Source: Halicephalobus mephisto (lineage: Eukaryota; Nematoda; Chromadorea; Rhabditida; Panagrolaimidae). From it: a stretch of DNA of 64,000 nucleotides. The position numbers were made by a program, and so were the translations under genes. Numbering within the stretch: the stretch's first letter is position 1; each line of letters begins with the position of its first letter. The notes below the pieces were generated by a model, which was not told where the DNA came from, made no database searches, and was given only the letters and a program-made list of their open reading frames with translations. Below are positions 11,533 through 23,312 of this stretch, in pieces. The stretch lies in assembly GCA_009193035.1 (NCBI GenBank), contig SWDT01000092.1:549371-613370 (forward strand), read 5' to 3'.

Positions 11533-12130
11533 CAAATTTTTAAATCTTCTCTACTACGTATTCTAGGGCAATCCACATATAGTTGGTTGTGGGAGAAGAT
11601 TGGAATGAGTAGATATAAACCTATTCTACGAAAAGTTTGGCCTTCACTTTTGTTAATAACTATAGTGAAAGCTAATCTTGTTGGGAATTACCTATGCTTT
11701 AAACGAAATAATGAATTGTCTTCTCCTACGGAAAAGGTGATGCGCAAGACCAATATGCACTGATCTTTATTATTACCAACTGCGATTTTGCATCCTAAAA
11801 TATATTTATCCATATATTGTATAGTTAGCCTTGTACCATTGTACAGACCCTTGATAACATGTAAATCACAAAGCTTCTCTGTAGCTCCTTTTTTGAGATG
11901 CAGGTTATATGATGAATATCTTGCAGGTATCAAGCTGTTAAGAAATTTAATAGTAAGATCATTATCAATTTGATCATTACGTTCAGCTTTATCCATACTT
12001 TCAAATTTTCGTGTCCTCAGGAAGATTGTCCAAGAACTTATTAATTTCTATCCAGCTTGCTTTAATAAAAAAAAGAAGATAGCCTATTCTGGCGTTTAGC
12101 TCGAGATTTCTTTCTATAATGTCTTTCATC
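11533..12130 (-). pseudogene. Decayed Helitron Rep/helicase: PIF1-like helicase C-terminal part
   Basis: Minus-strand translation shows the C-terminal helicase motifs typical of Helitron transposases in order: FLNSL, LHLKKGA, KGLYNGTRL, RITF, then after a stop FPTRLAFTIVINKSEGQTF, GLYLLIPIFSHNQLYV and RSREDLKI. The motif order matches intact helitron helicases, where the last blocks read RRQFP, NKSQGQTF and SRVRSRDDLKI. The frame is broken by at least one in-frame stop (after LKHR) and a frameshift near 12000 (INKFLDNLPEDTKI lies in another frame). This is a dead copy. Its limits upstream are uncertain. Confidence 0.85.
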
Positions 12131-12301
12131 ATTTTAAATGATTAGCATAGGCATTATTCTCATTCAGCAAATGCGCCAAAGTAGTTATAACACAAAGAAA
12201 GTATCACTGCCTAGATGACCTAATCGCTCACGATCAGCTTCATTTGAATTTAAGAAGTAGAGCTGAAGATACTTCGGAAAAATATCATCATTCAACTGTC
12301 A

Positions 12302-12900
12302 TCAGCAGATAGTAGATTTGGCCATGAAGTTAAAAATAGACCATGATTTCTTGAAAAGTCTAATTTCGCCGGCAGAGATGTCATGGCAAAAGCATTGTCG
12401 TTTTCTAATATTCTTTTTGAAATTCCCTGCATAGACATGATCATCTTCAAGAAATATCATTGTTTGAGGGCAAGTAGATATACCAAGAATAACTTGATCA
12501 AACCTCAGTTGAGGTTTTTCTTGCTCAAAATGGAAGTGACGTGTATGATAACAGATACATTCGATATCCGTAGCATCCAACGAATTCCACATTGAAGGAA
12601 TAAAGTCATCAAAAATAGCTACTTTCGGTTTCGTAGATTTTGAAAGGATTTTAATATTATTTACTTTAATAATATATAAACTTACCTACATATTTATTTG
12701 TCTCTGCAGGAGATAGTCTTCTCTTCCTGCTTCCAAAAGGTGATCATATCTTCTTCTTCGTCTAATGCGTTCATCTTTAAAGCATTGTAAGCGTTGCTAT
12801 CATCCGAGCGCCAGTAGTAATTTTGCCTACCGCGATGAATGATGTCGTGGACGATCTCTTCGCATAGGAATAACAGAGGTACCAACTACTGCTTCATCAT
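12302..12900 (-). other. Uncertain minus-strand open frames upstream of the Helitron relic
   Basis: Two frames (12302-12592, containing IFDDFIPSMWNSL just upstream, and 12694-12885, containing YYWRSDDSNAYNAL) lie on the same strand as the helicase relic. I do not recognise either. They may be further decayed parts of the same element or a nested element. Confidence 0.25.
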
Positions 12901-13100
12901 CTATCAGTACTTTAACACAATAACAGATGCGCGAAAATAAATAAAACCTACATTCGCACAATATCAATTACAAATCACCCCCATATAAATTACGAAATAA
13001 ATATTGCGAAAAACTAAATCAATGCGCAAGTTACTGTAGTTCTCAAGAGATCCTTGATATTCGCGTCGAGACAATTTCATAACAACGCCCATTTCCGCTC

Positions 13101-13153
13101 TTTATTATATATGATTATATTATTATATTATTTATATTATTATTATTATATTA

Positions 13154-13187
<34 letters not shown>

Positions 13188-13227
13188 TATTATTATTATA
13201 TATTATTATTATTAATTATTGTTATTT
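13101..13227. repeat. ATT/TTA microsatellite
   Basis: About 125 bp of almost pure ATT/TTA trinucleotides with a few interruptions. It is a simple-sequence repeat likely to vary in length between individuals. Confidence 0.95.
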
Positions 13228-16200
13228 TATAATTCCGTAATTTTTTTCAACTTTTTTAAAACTATTTTCCTTCTAAATTCTCCCTGATTTGGAACTTGTA
13301 ATATGTAAATTTTCCCCCGTGATTTACAATTCAGAAAATGATAGACAATAAGAAATTTCATCTTACTTGTCAGAATGCCGTTTACTGCAGAGAAAATCAG
13401 ATCAAGACAAAAGAGACCGCCATTACACAAGTATTCTTCAAGTGTCAAAGGAGACTCATTTACAACCACCGGTAGATGAATGGACCGCAATCGGTCTGAG
13501 AAGGGTCAAACAAGGTCTCAAGAGTCAAGTACACTTTTATGTCTTCTCTTCCGGCAGTCTTTTATTGGACCTTTTTCGGCAATCCCAAACATGAAATTAA
13601 AACTTTTTTTTACTAAATCCTATTTGTATGGATCTGCCTTCAGAGCAAAAGACAAAACGGAAAATTTCCGAATTCAGACATCCATTGTTGTCCAATTTGG
13701 CATTTTCTCTCAGGAGCAATGGATCATTTCAGAGATCTAGTTTGACACATGGCATGAAGACAATTGGTTTTATTGTTCTCTGTTTACCTGGTCAATTGAC
13801 GGCTCATAACACTCGAAAATTGGATTCTGGTCTCAGTTTGTCATTGACCATACTGAGGAGCGTTGTAAATCTTCCTCTATCCGCGTCTGCCAAATATCCA
13901 GTTGTTTATCCAGAACTAATCAGTTCAAATGATCAGATTTATGGTCCCATTACTTAGCTTTATTCATCAGACCACCCAGGACCCCAATACTTTCCGGCGT
14001 TCGACAGCCATTTTACGACGGAAATCACGTCAAAACATTTTCGCTTCGTAAAAATAAAATTGAGTGATTGCTTTTTTCATTGTCAGCTTGCACATTTTTA
14101 TCCAGAAATTGCACTTTTCAAAGCAAAGATTCGAACAAGTCGGTGATTGACAACTTGTCGAATCGAAATCTTGTCGCTTATTCTTCCTTTGACCCACCAC
14201 TCCCTCGGGCACCCCACAGGTTGTCCATCCGATCGGCAAGAGCAGTTGTATGATTATGTGTAAAACATGTGGTTTATCTTGTTCTCTCGATTTCACTTAT
14301 GATGGTCCCGCTAACGATCCAATTCAAATTCGCTACATGTCACATTTACGAAAATCCATTTTAATATTTCTTCTAAAATTTGATATTTTTGTCTATTTTG
14401 ATATATCGAAGTTATCAATCTGTGTAATGAGAATTATTCTTCCATAAACTCTCAGCAGGTGGATCGGATTTGCTGCGATATTAGTTGCGCAGTTACTTTC
14501 CAGCAACAGGTCGTTCTTCCATCTTTGAGCACTTGTTTCTTCTGCGGCGCTCTTCATAAATTTTGCGACTCTTTTATTGAGCGGCGGCATCCCTTTGTTC
14601 CTTGTTTTGATACTAAGTTTGGATCTCGACAAATTGTCCACCTCAAAGTGCCTGAGGGTTTTATCTTTAAGGACACTTGAGTTTCGGGTTCCTGATCCTC
14701 CTTCAAGGTGGATTGTAACTATTCCTTTCTGACATGATTGAACAGATGTTTTCCTTTCGACAAATCCCCCGTGAAGACTCGTTGTCATGTTTCATAACTT
14801 GTCGAAGAACCTCAACATTTGACGAGTAGTTGTAAGGATTTAATGACAAGTTGATATTTGATACTCTATATCCCCGGTATAATGACTGGATTTACATCTT
14901 TTCGTTGCAAATTTTCCCTTGATTTTCCGAAAAAAACCTCTCGAGAATTAATACTCTAAGATTCCCAAGGTAAAGACGTTAATTATCACCTAAACCGTAG
15001 ATTGATGACCTTCTTAAAAAATAAGCGGCTCAATTCCCTACTTGGCAGTTCTTTCTAAATCCTCTTCCTTCTGTCTTCATGATCTGCCGACGAATAATAA
15101 TAGGATCAATTATTCATGCCGCTACCGATCTCTCATTAAGCTCCTCACGACTTCCTTTCGATTTCGCGCATTCTCTGCATAAATTCGGTCTTGAATCGGT
15201 TAGTTCGTTTAGTTACTCCATTGTGTCTAACCAGAAAAATATTTCGGCATCCCGGGCCATCTTCCGGATGCATCGTTTCCGGCGTGAATCGTATCTCATT
15301 TCGGGCATCAAAAGGTCCAGGCCGCTGCGGATATTCCGAGCACAAAAAAGTCCGAAAAAAACTACAATTTTTAAAAATAATGTGACAACAGCCCTTGTTA
15401 TCCCATTATTCTTTTAAAGACTGTTTTCATGTAGCTGTTTAATCTACAAACTCCCGCGGTGTCATTTGATCTCTAAAGCTACAACCCTGAGGATCTCGAT
15501 AAGTAGCGCAATCGGAGATGATGCAACCGTCTTAGTCCATGTTCTTCGGGTCTGAAATTTGAACGCTTGTGGATTTCCGTTTAGTATCCATCTTTATCTT
15601 AAGAGCAAGTAAATAACGCGCGAGATGCCTAGTTAGGGTTTAATCTGACTGCTTATTATAAGATTTCCTAGTTGTAATTTCGTCAGGACACCTGTAGTTC
15701 TAAATGCAAACAAGTCCGGATAAAATGTGACGTCCAGTGGTGCTCTAATGAGCGTATGCCATTGGATCTGGGCTTCTGGGGGCAGCTATCAGCAGGAGGC
15801 AGCACATGTCAAACTTTACTCAATTCTAAGCTAATAGTCTTTTTTACATCCATGGACAGAGCAACTAGTCCGACTTTACATTTCGCCGTTTTTCTTTCTG
15901 GATATTCATAATTGGAAAGGAGCTAAATTTCACTCATAAATGACCAATGTGAGTAAGCCGCTAAATTTGAAAAGTAAAATTAATCCAAGAGGAATACGGT
16001 TGTCATGGAAGCTTCGTGTCTTATCTTCCCCAATTTAGCCTTCAGTAATGATTTCGCGCGAGTGACAATAAACGCTTCCGAGGCATGGTTCGTATTTCAA
16101 TTGTTCAACTGCCATTGTTTGTCCGAGGAAAAAGCTCTGCGGAATCTCTTTTATCTTTTTTGGGTAATTGTTCCAGTGCCATTCTGCAACAAATGTTTTG

Positions 16201-17293
16201 ACACTGGGATAATTTATTTTTGATTGAGTTTCTAATTGGTTTTTCGAAAATTTCCGGGTGATTTTGATTTTTATTGAACAAGACTTTAGTTTAAACAACT
16301 TGAGTACTTTGTCTAGATTTGGGATTGAACTTCTTGAAAACCTCACGGCCAATTAGAAAACTGCAATCCTGGAATTCTGCAAACAGACAGAACAAGACCA
16401 ACCCCCGCCTCTTACGGTTTTCTGTACAAGAACCAGGCGAGGCAGTTTTCGTGGACGAGCAATCTTGAACTGTTGTCCATTTCAGTAAAATTCAATATTA
16501 ACTACAGTTCCTTGAGGCTATTTGTTTTCATTGTTTTAATCATGCAACATTTACTTTATTTGTCCATTTTCCGGCTCTTGAAACCGCTTGACCCTCCGGA
16601 CTTGAAATTAGCGATGAGGACCTGTTTTGGTCTTGCTCATTTGGAAGCTTGAGGCCTATTAGGTTGACTTCCGAAGACGTCCAAAACTATTTGTCAATTG
16701 ATGGCCAATTTTGTTTCTCTTTTTTGAAAAGGCACTCCTTTTTTGTTTAACGAAGACAAGCTGTTTCTCATTTCTGGCCTCTCGAGCAAAGTGCGCGAAT
16801 AGCTTCTGAGATGAGAACAAACTTTTGTAAGGAGTGCCTGATTTGCCGTTTTCGTTCGATTATTACACTTTTGCGGGAATCGCGGTTTTTTGTTGCGCAG
16901 GTAGCAGTTCTTATTTGGTCTCTGCCATCTGCAGATTAAGGAAAGGGTTCCTTGGCTGGATTGAGCGCTGAATATTTGCACCTTGTCTATTTCAACAAAT
17001 CCGTCTAAGACATCTGTTTCGTTTTACGATCTGCCGCGGTTTCGTTTTTCCGTGAGATTCTTAATCCTTCCTGTTTTGTTCATTATTATTTTTTAGGAAA
17101 AATTTGGTATTCATTACAATTGAGATGACATCTTGCCAGTAGAAGATATCCTGTCATGTCTCTCGAAGTTGTTCCAACGTGTGATCGGCACGCGAATCCG
17201 TCGATTGCGCAATTGAAACGATCGGACGAGCGGACAGCCGTTGGTGATGGACGAGTGACATCGAACGGCATTCTGAGGCATCCACCTGCAACG
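13228..17293. other. Gene-poor intergenic region before the ephrin gene
   Basis: About 4 kb with many overlapping short frames on both strands, for example 13628-13957 (+), 14393-14788 (-) and 15079-15417 (+). None shows a recognisable domain or a phase-consistent exon chain. Base composition is less AT-rich than 9-11 kb, so undetected exons or long 5' regulatory DNA of the ephrin gene are possible. A plus-strand frame running into the ephrin start from 17156 is in phase, but the signal peptide argues for the later ATG. Confidence 0.35.
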
Positions 17294-20200
17294 ATGCGGT
17301 TATTATCCAAAATTGTTCTTATTTTTTGTATTTTCTGTCCATCAACTCTAGCCCGAGACATAATCGTCGATTGGTCGCCAGAAAGTGTCCTGTAAGTTAT
17401 CATTTAAACTGACTCATCTAGTGCTGATTCTGTCTTTGAGCGGATTTGTCTTATCAAGCGGCATCTTGTTTTGATGAAAAAAGTGGAAAAACGATGTTTG
17501 CAGTAACATCGACGCTCCTTAAATGAAGGACCACCGCAAATATCTTTTTTAAAATGAATTTCATGGTGAATTTTATGGGCAAACATGCGATGGCCTTCCG
17601 AAAACTTCTTTTGACCTCAAAGTTTACCAAGCTGCTCTGAATCACAAAGAACACCAAAAACTCAAAAATCTAGTTCTTCGGTGACACGCTTAGATCATTG
17701 TCCTAAATGCGGTCTGATTCCCGATCGGGAGAACCGATAGGACTATTTTCATATTGACTGTGAAAGTTGTGTTTGATGCAAGCCATACAAGGAAAAACGG
17801 TCGTTGTTGATGTCTATTCTAGAGCATATACAACAAACATTTACGAGACAGTTTTATTTATGAAAATTTTTTGAGAGTTTGATGGGTCAAATTGTAGGTT
17901 TCTCCACTTAACATATGATTTATTTTTTGAAGATGGTCAGTTGGATTTTTCCAGGCCAAAATTAGAAGAGGTTTCTTTGGCGCATTGAACGAACAAAAGG
18001 CCGTCTATTTTCACAAACTAGAATGGATATTATTGTCAGGAAAATGCGGCTTTGCGAACATGATTTATGTTTTAATTTTTGGGGTAAAATAATTTTTTTT
18101 CAAGGTTTAGACACCAAATGTTTGATGAGGTCATGGATTTACATCGATAGTTAATTAATAGCCAGAGAATATGACGTAGTTGTTAGGGGATTATATTTCG
18201 CAGTAGGCACCGGATCAAGCTCAGTTCAAGTGCCGTCAGGTAGTACATCTGTCTCGACAAAAGGCACCGCTGGATACAAATGAGCTGACCGCTTTGGCGG
18301 CTACTCTGGAACATGAAGAGCGGATTTGTTGCAAGTCCTTCAAAGCAATCTCCCGCTCAAGTGGTTGACCCAAATTTAAAAAGTAACAAAAGATTTTTAT
18401 TTAAATTTAAAAGTCATTTGAATTCAATAAATCTTCATTGTCCAGGGTAGGTTTCAAAAACTATAAAATAAGCACACCTGCGGGATAATTTGTTTCCAAT
18501 CTACCGAGTTTTCGGTTACGCTTGCGTAACTGGAGAGAATCCTCTACAAAACACATCTGTTCCGGGTTAAGAGACCCTTGACCGAGCGCTGTCTTTGAAC
18601 ATCAATTAAAATCCTCATTGAGCAGTTTCAATGATTGATTACGGCAGTTAGACGTTGCCGGTGGTTCGGGTACAAGGTTGAGAACATGGGCGCCAGATGA
18701 CTAAAAGTAGAATGTCAACCGGACAGCATTTATTGACGAAGATAAATTTTTTGTTTGAGGATATTTTTAACAATTTTTTAATTGCACTAAAATTGCGTTA
18801 TTTTTTTGTCAGTAGAATTTTATATAATTTATCATATAAAAATTGAAGGAATTTTAACATTTCAGTTTCAATTAAAAAGTGAAAAAAATATGATTGTTAA
18901 AATATCCCCAAATGGAAATTTTATAATTTCACTAAATCAGGTCATGTTGACGTTTCTTTTCAAAAAGAGCAAGTGGATTTTTTAAAATGATGAATGACTT
19001 CAGGTTCAACAAAGGACATCTAGTGACAAAGAAGTTCGCGAAGATGAGAGATCAAGTCGTTTTCGACTGTCCTGAAGACAGACCTATCAGTATCTTGATG
19101 GTCTCGAGAGAAGAAGCCTTGAGATGCGATGTCTCCAGCAGCTTCAATCAATCACTAGTGGGTTTCTGCACTCCAGAACGAAAGAGGATCAACTTTGTTG
19201 TTCGGGACTTTTCATTGCTCCCAAATGTGCCTATCTTCAAAGAGGGCGAAGAGTACTATTTCATTTGTAAGTCATTTTCTTGTTGTGGGGACAGTGCAAC
19301 AGCTGCTCAGAAAACCATTTAGTAGTTTGTCTTTGGGGAATCTATCGGCTCATTTCATTAACTCGAGGGTGTCAAATATTAATTCTATCCATCCAAGCGT
19401 ATATTTTGATTTTACGCAGCGGGTGATGACGGGTCATGACCCCGCTGAAACAGCAGCTTGGCCAAGATATGCGCAAAAGGGAAACGTCAAGGATACAATA
19501 GGCTGTTCGCTGATTGCTCATCCGTAAAAAGAGATTATTCGGAGGGGAATCTGTGACAACTGTCCAAGATGATGAAAATAGGAGATTTGTAACTGAGACG
19601 AAAACAATGGATAAACTTTCAGCGACCTCAAATGGATCTGAGAGTGGGATGAGAAACACTCAAGGAGGTTTCTGCAGAACCCACGACATGAAGCTGGCGT
19701 TGAAAGTTTCTGGAAGAGCCACTTCCAAGAACGACACCAGCAGAAATCCCGACATCCTCATGTTGTTCACTCCTTATCCTGTAAGGATTTCTCGAAAGTG
19801 CAAAAATTCAAATTCTCTTTCAGATTGGAAGTAGTGTTCCAGATGAGAACGATAGAGAAAAAAACAGAGTACCGACGAAACCGCCTCCGGCTGAGGAAAC
19901 AACGACAGCACATATCCCGAAATATGACTCCGCTTATCCTGCCTATGTGGTTTTCCCTGATCGACTGTCGATAGTCGTACAATCAGAGAAGGAACTCAGA
20001 ACCGTTATTGATTCGTATTTGCGGACAAAGAAGCACCAAAACAGAGACTACAGTATTTTCCCTATGAAGGACTTTAATAAGAAACTGAGTGGGGACTCTG
20101 TGGTCTGGGAGGACCCGAGATTCCCTTCCAAGAACACCGAGTATGAAATCCAAGGAACCGCTGCTCCGTTATCTTCAGATCATGTTCCTAGCTTTGAAGT

Positions 20201-20472
20201 CGAGCATTCAGAAGTTCCGTCTGGGAAAAGAAAGAACGGAGAAAGGGGGCTTACTCGAGGAAATCGAGTAAGATCCGAAGAATCTTTATCGAGCTTTGAA
20301 AGCACCTTTGATTACGAAATAGGCTATGAAGACAGTTTGAGTTCTTCTCCTTCCAATAGTAAGTTGATTACATTTGGAATAATTAATATTAATCTTTATC
20401 ATTTCAGAACTTTCTTGCTCAATCCTAATGCTTTCAGTTTTCCTCACTTCTTTCTTTTTTCTTCTGAACTGA
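17294..20472 (+). CDS. Ephrin, GPI-anchored (EFN family)
   Basis: Ephrins are cell-surface ligands of Eph receptors that guide morphogenesis and axons. Five exons join in phase (17294-17391, 19004-19266, 19623-19780, 19824-20358, 20408-20472) to give about 372 residues. A signal peptide (LLSKIVLIFCIFCPSTLA) precedes the start of the ephrin fold (IVDWSPESVLFNKGHL). Four cysteines sit in VFDCPED, LRCDVSS, GFCTPE and GGFCRTHDMKL, the usual disulfide pattern, with the EYYFI strand between the third and fourth. The domain is followed by a long disordered linker of about 180 residues and a hydrophobic C-terminus (MLSVFLTSFFFLLN) with no basic cytoplasmic tail, hence GPI attachment. The first intron is 1612 bp. 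The junction at 19266/19623 was chosen because it restores the ephrin fold. Which C. elegans ephrin it matches (possibly efn-4) is not settled. Confidence 0.88.
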
Positions 20473-20821
20473 GAGCTCCTGAGGGCTTAAGCTCGTACTC
20501 TAGTCTCGAAAGCCAAACCGAATCACTATTGCCTCAGACAAAGCGGGTTTCGATATATGAATCATCTGGAGACCTTGGAAAGTTGTTTCATTACGTACTT
20601 TTCGCAATGCAAACCGGTTCATTTTTCTTAATTGTAACAATTTTTTCAAAAAGGTGAATAAAGTGTATTTTTAAACCCGTTCCGGGATGACACCCAGTTT
20701 GTGAAGACCGCAAACAAGATATTCCGCTTTTATTCTCTTCATCTAATCGGAAATCGAGATTTAGAAAAAAATTATTGCAAAAAGTGAGAGTCAAATTTTT
20801 TCCTCTGAGTCTGTAGAATTT
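20473..20821. other. Convergent 3' intergenic interval
   Basis: 349 bp between the ephrin stop (+) and the stop of the repeat protein (-). It should hold both 3' UTRs. A plus-strand frame continues to about 20657 after the ephrin stop in a different phase, but it lacks any motif. Confidence 0.5.
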
Positions 20822-21623
20822 TTAAAAACGATATCCACCGCTAGGAGCGGGTTGTTGAGCAGGAGTTTCGGGTTGGTAGCCGTTATCAACAGGAGCAGCT
20901 GGTTGTTCAGCTTGATAATTTCCAGCATCAGGAGCAGCGATGTTTTGTTCGTCATCATAGTTAATAGTTTCTTGAACAGTTTGTTGAACAGATTCTTCGT
21001 TGTTATATCCACCAGCAGGGGCGGGAGCAGGAATTGGATCAGGGACAGGGAGAGGAGCAGGGGCTTGGATAGGTTCTGGAGCTGGAGCTGGGACAGGAAT
21101 TTGAGCTTGATCAGCATATTGTCCGATTCCAGAGCTTACAGGAGCAGCAACGGGTCCTTGAGAGTATCCAGCAGGGGCAGCAACCAAAGGAGCAGGACCA
21201 TAGCTAGGTTGGCTGAATCCGACGGGACCAGACAAAGCAGGAGCCTGAGCATACCCCCCAGAAGGAGCGGAGTAAGAAGGAGCCTGAGCATATCCTCCAG
21301 ATGGAGCGGAGTAAGAAGGAGCTTGAGCATATCCCCCAGAAGGAGCAGAATAGGACGGGGCTTGAGCATATCCTCCAGATGGAGCGGCGTAGGAAGGAGC
21401 AGGAGCGGCGTAGGAGGCAGCTGGAGCTGCGTAGGATGGAGCACTGTGAGAAGCACTTCCACAGACTGGAAGAGAAGTGCAGCTAGGCTGAGAAGGAGGA
21501 CAGCATCCAGATGACCCTCCGATGCAAGCCAAGGAGGGAGAAACGAGGAAAACGATGCCAAGGGCGGCCTAAATAGGGAGTCTGCTCAACTTTCCTTGTA
21601 AGATAAAAACAAACCACAATCAT
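20822..21623 (-). CDS. Secreted Pro/Ala/Tyr/Gly-rich repeat protein, possibly cuticle or ground-like
   Basis: Two exons: 21623-21615 encodes only Met-Ile-Val and 21568-20822 the rest, about 251 residues. The short first exon is supported by a 46-bp GT-AG intron and by the resulting signal peptide (MIVAALGIVFLVSPSLA). Mature protein starts with a Cys-rich block (CIGGSSGCCPPSQPSC) resembling the N-terminal region of nematode ground-like/GRL and related cuticle proteins. It continues with four repeats of GGYAQAPSYSAPS, a PAPAPxP stretch and a Gln/Asn-rich tail ending GGYRF. The C-terminal ground-like domain is absent. A long Arg/Ser-rich open frame on the opposite strand is a repeat artefact. 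Likely extracellular matrix; exact role unknown. Confidence 0.75.
21239..21376 (-). repeat. Tandem 39-bp coding repeats
   Basis: Three full and one partial copies of a 39-bp unit, each encoding GGYAQAPSYSAPS, inside the secreted repeat protein. Nucleotide copies are nearly identical, so the array is probably young or homogenised and may vary in number. Confidence 0.85.
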
Positions 21624-21986
21624 TTTCAGATGAGCAGATGAGAGAATTAAAGAAGCAAATCAACAATGTCATTTCGATATTTATATATGAAATCCTTCCA
21701 GTCAAATCAAATTCTCGCCGGAGGGCATTTGTTTCATTGCCAATTGTGAGGTAGGCGGTCGGTCAAAGCGAGATATTGGGTAAAGATTAACGGGTATCTG
21801 CGCACCAGAAATTTGGTTTATCGCGCCGGTCTGTGAAATAACTAGTCTTTTTTGATGCCTCCGGCAGCGTCCAGTCAACAAATATATCACATGATCATAT
21901 TTTATTCTACAAGTTACTGACCACGAAAAGAGTTACAATTGATGAAGATAATACGAACTGAAGTGGAAATAATCGTGGTTCTGAAG
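21624..21986. other. Intergenic region between two minus-strand genes
   Basis: 363 bp holding the 3' UTR of the saposin gene and the promoter of the repeat-protein gene. No other feature seen. Confidence 0.5.
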
Positions 21987-23037
21987 TCAACAATGATTCA
22001 ACTGTGCACACCAGAGAGCTTCGACGACTTGTTCATCTACGAAAACTGCAAGTTCGTTTATCTTCCGGTCAGTTAGTTGGAAGCATTGTTCTGCGATTTC
22101 TGGTTCAGAAATCCTCGAGCAAGTGGCGTTAGCGAAAGCAGATATTTCAGATTTTGCGGAAATAGCGTAGCTTTTCGCGTTGTTTAACATCCTCTCACAG
22201 AAAAGACAAGTCAATCTTTTGCTCTGAAATAAAACAAAATTATGAAATCAGCAAGAATTGGAAAATTTTTTCAATGTTAGCGAAAAAGTCGTAAAAACAA
22301 ACCCAGCCCACCTTCTTGCCGTCTGGGCCCTGGATGCTGGGGGGTTGAGGGAGACCTCCGGTTTTACTGGCGAGTTCCTTGAAATCAGGGATTTGAGATT
22401 CTTCTTCGACTTCTGTTTTCTCGGTCGTTGGTGGGCCCAGAGGCATAACTTTAGGACCAGGCATCGAAGGATAAGGTCTCTTACGCTCTTCAAAGGGACT
22501 AGGAGTCGTCAACTCGTTCCCAATGATGACCGGAGGGAAGTTGGTTGTCGTCATCATCGAGGGAAAGCCCTTACTGTAATCGGTTTCTTCCCTAGGACTG
22601 GCTTCAGTGGTTGTGGTAGTTGATGTTTGATGTTTCTTGAGAGTTTCTTCGATGAGTCTTTCATTGATAAAAGGATTTTTAGAATCACACAGATTTAGCA
22701 TTTCACAGATGTCTTTGACAGACATATTGTAGGTCAAAGATACGTAAATCTGAGGCAAACTGTCAGAAACGAACACAAAACATTGACTCTGGAATTGAAT
22801 AATGAGATTTAATTTTTATCAATTCCCAACCCGGAAAACAGGAGGCAGTTCAGTACACCTGTCGTTGAGGATAATCCTGAGCTGAGTTTGACTCAAACCA
22901 ACTCGTTGTTTCGTTACAGTAAGAAGTTGGGCACAGAGAAAACAACCTAGGTTTGAAGTCTTTCGTTTTTCATATGATTGACTAAAATAAAACATTAATT
23001 TAAAAAAAATTAAAAACAAACTTTTCAATTTCTCCAT
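21987..23037 (-). CDS. Protein with two saposin B-type domains and a Thr/Pro-rich linker
   Basis: Saposin-like domains bind or perturb lipids; nematode members act in lysosomes or as gut antimicrobial proteins. Exons: 23037-22831, 22788-22303 and 22223-21987, about 309 residues. Domain 1 has the six-Cys pattern: GCFLCAQLL, NDRC, SQCF and ICEMLNLC. A linker rich in Thr, Pro and Glu follows. Domain 2 carries TCLFCERML, ATC, EQC and a final LNHC, so it has five or six of the usual cysteines and the protein ends there. The second donor is ambiguous (22302 or 22311, both in frame). The start is also uncertain: the ATG used reads through a possible 40-bp intron to give a hydrophobic leader (SLFLIFFKLMFYF); an upstream ATG near 23087 would give a hydrophilic N-terminus instead. 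Confidence 0.72.
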
Positions 23038-23155
23038 TGATAGAATTCGTTTGGGTCGGTATGGTTGTTTTTTCCTCTCGATCTGGCATGAAAAACGAAA
23101 ATGTACATTGACTTTGAATAAGTACTAAAATAATCGTTCAATTAAGCATCCATCA

Positions 23156-23312
23156 ACACAGAAAACGTAATTTTTGATCCAGCAACAGACGCAAATCGTC
23201 ATTATTGTTTCTAATTTTCGTCAAAAATCTCAAATATGAAAAATGTGACGATTGTTAAATTTTTGCCACATTTCGCAATTGTTACGAATTCAAAAATTAC
23301 GTTTCTTTGTGT
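23156..23312 (+). mobile_element. MITE family B, copy 1
   Basis: A 157-bp imperfect palindrome with ends ACACAGAAAACGTAATTTTT and the inverse of ACACAAAGAAACGTAATTTT. Related copies lie at 55027, 55268 and 61160. The shared inner part contains AATGTGAC and CACATTTCGCAATTGT. It lies in the interval between the saposin gene and the TRXR 3' end. Target duplication is not clear. Confidence 0.75.

Noticed and set aside
13101..13227. CRISPR-like or telomeric array
   Set aside because: It is a simple ATT repeat with no spacers and no telomere motif.
18185..18370. Coding exon inside the ephrin first intron
   Set aside because: Two frames are open for about 50 codons but neither joins the ephrin exons in phase or has a start; kept only as a possible regulatory stretch.
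19404..19527. Ephrin exon after the acceptor near 19420
   Set aside because: Joining it after 19266 gives an early stop; the acceptor at 19622 restores the conserved fourth-cysteine segment.
20852..21514. 220-codon Arg/Ser-rich frame on the plus strand
   Set aside because: It is the antisense of the Pro/Ala/Tyr repeat gene; repeat composition keeps the opposite frame open. The minus frame has a signal peptide and a good intron.
21136..21561. Leu/Pro-rich minus-strand frame of 141 codons
   Set aside because: Alternate frame of the same repeat region, low complexity and without a signal peptide or splice support.
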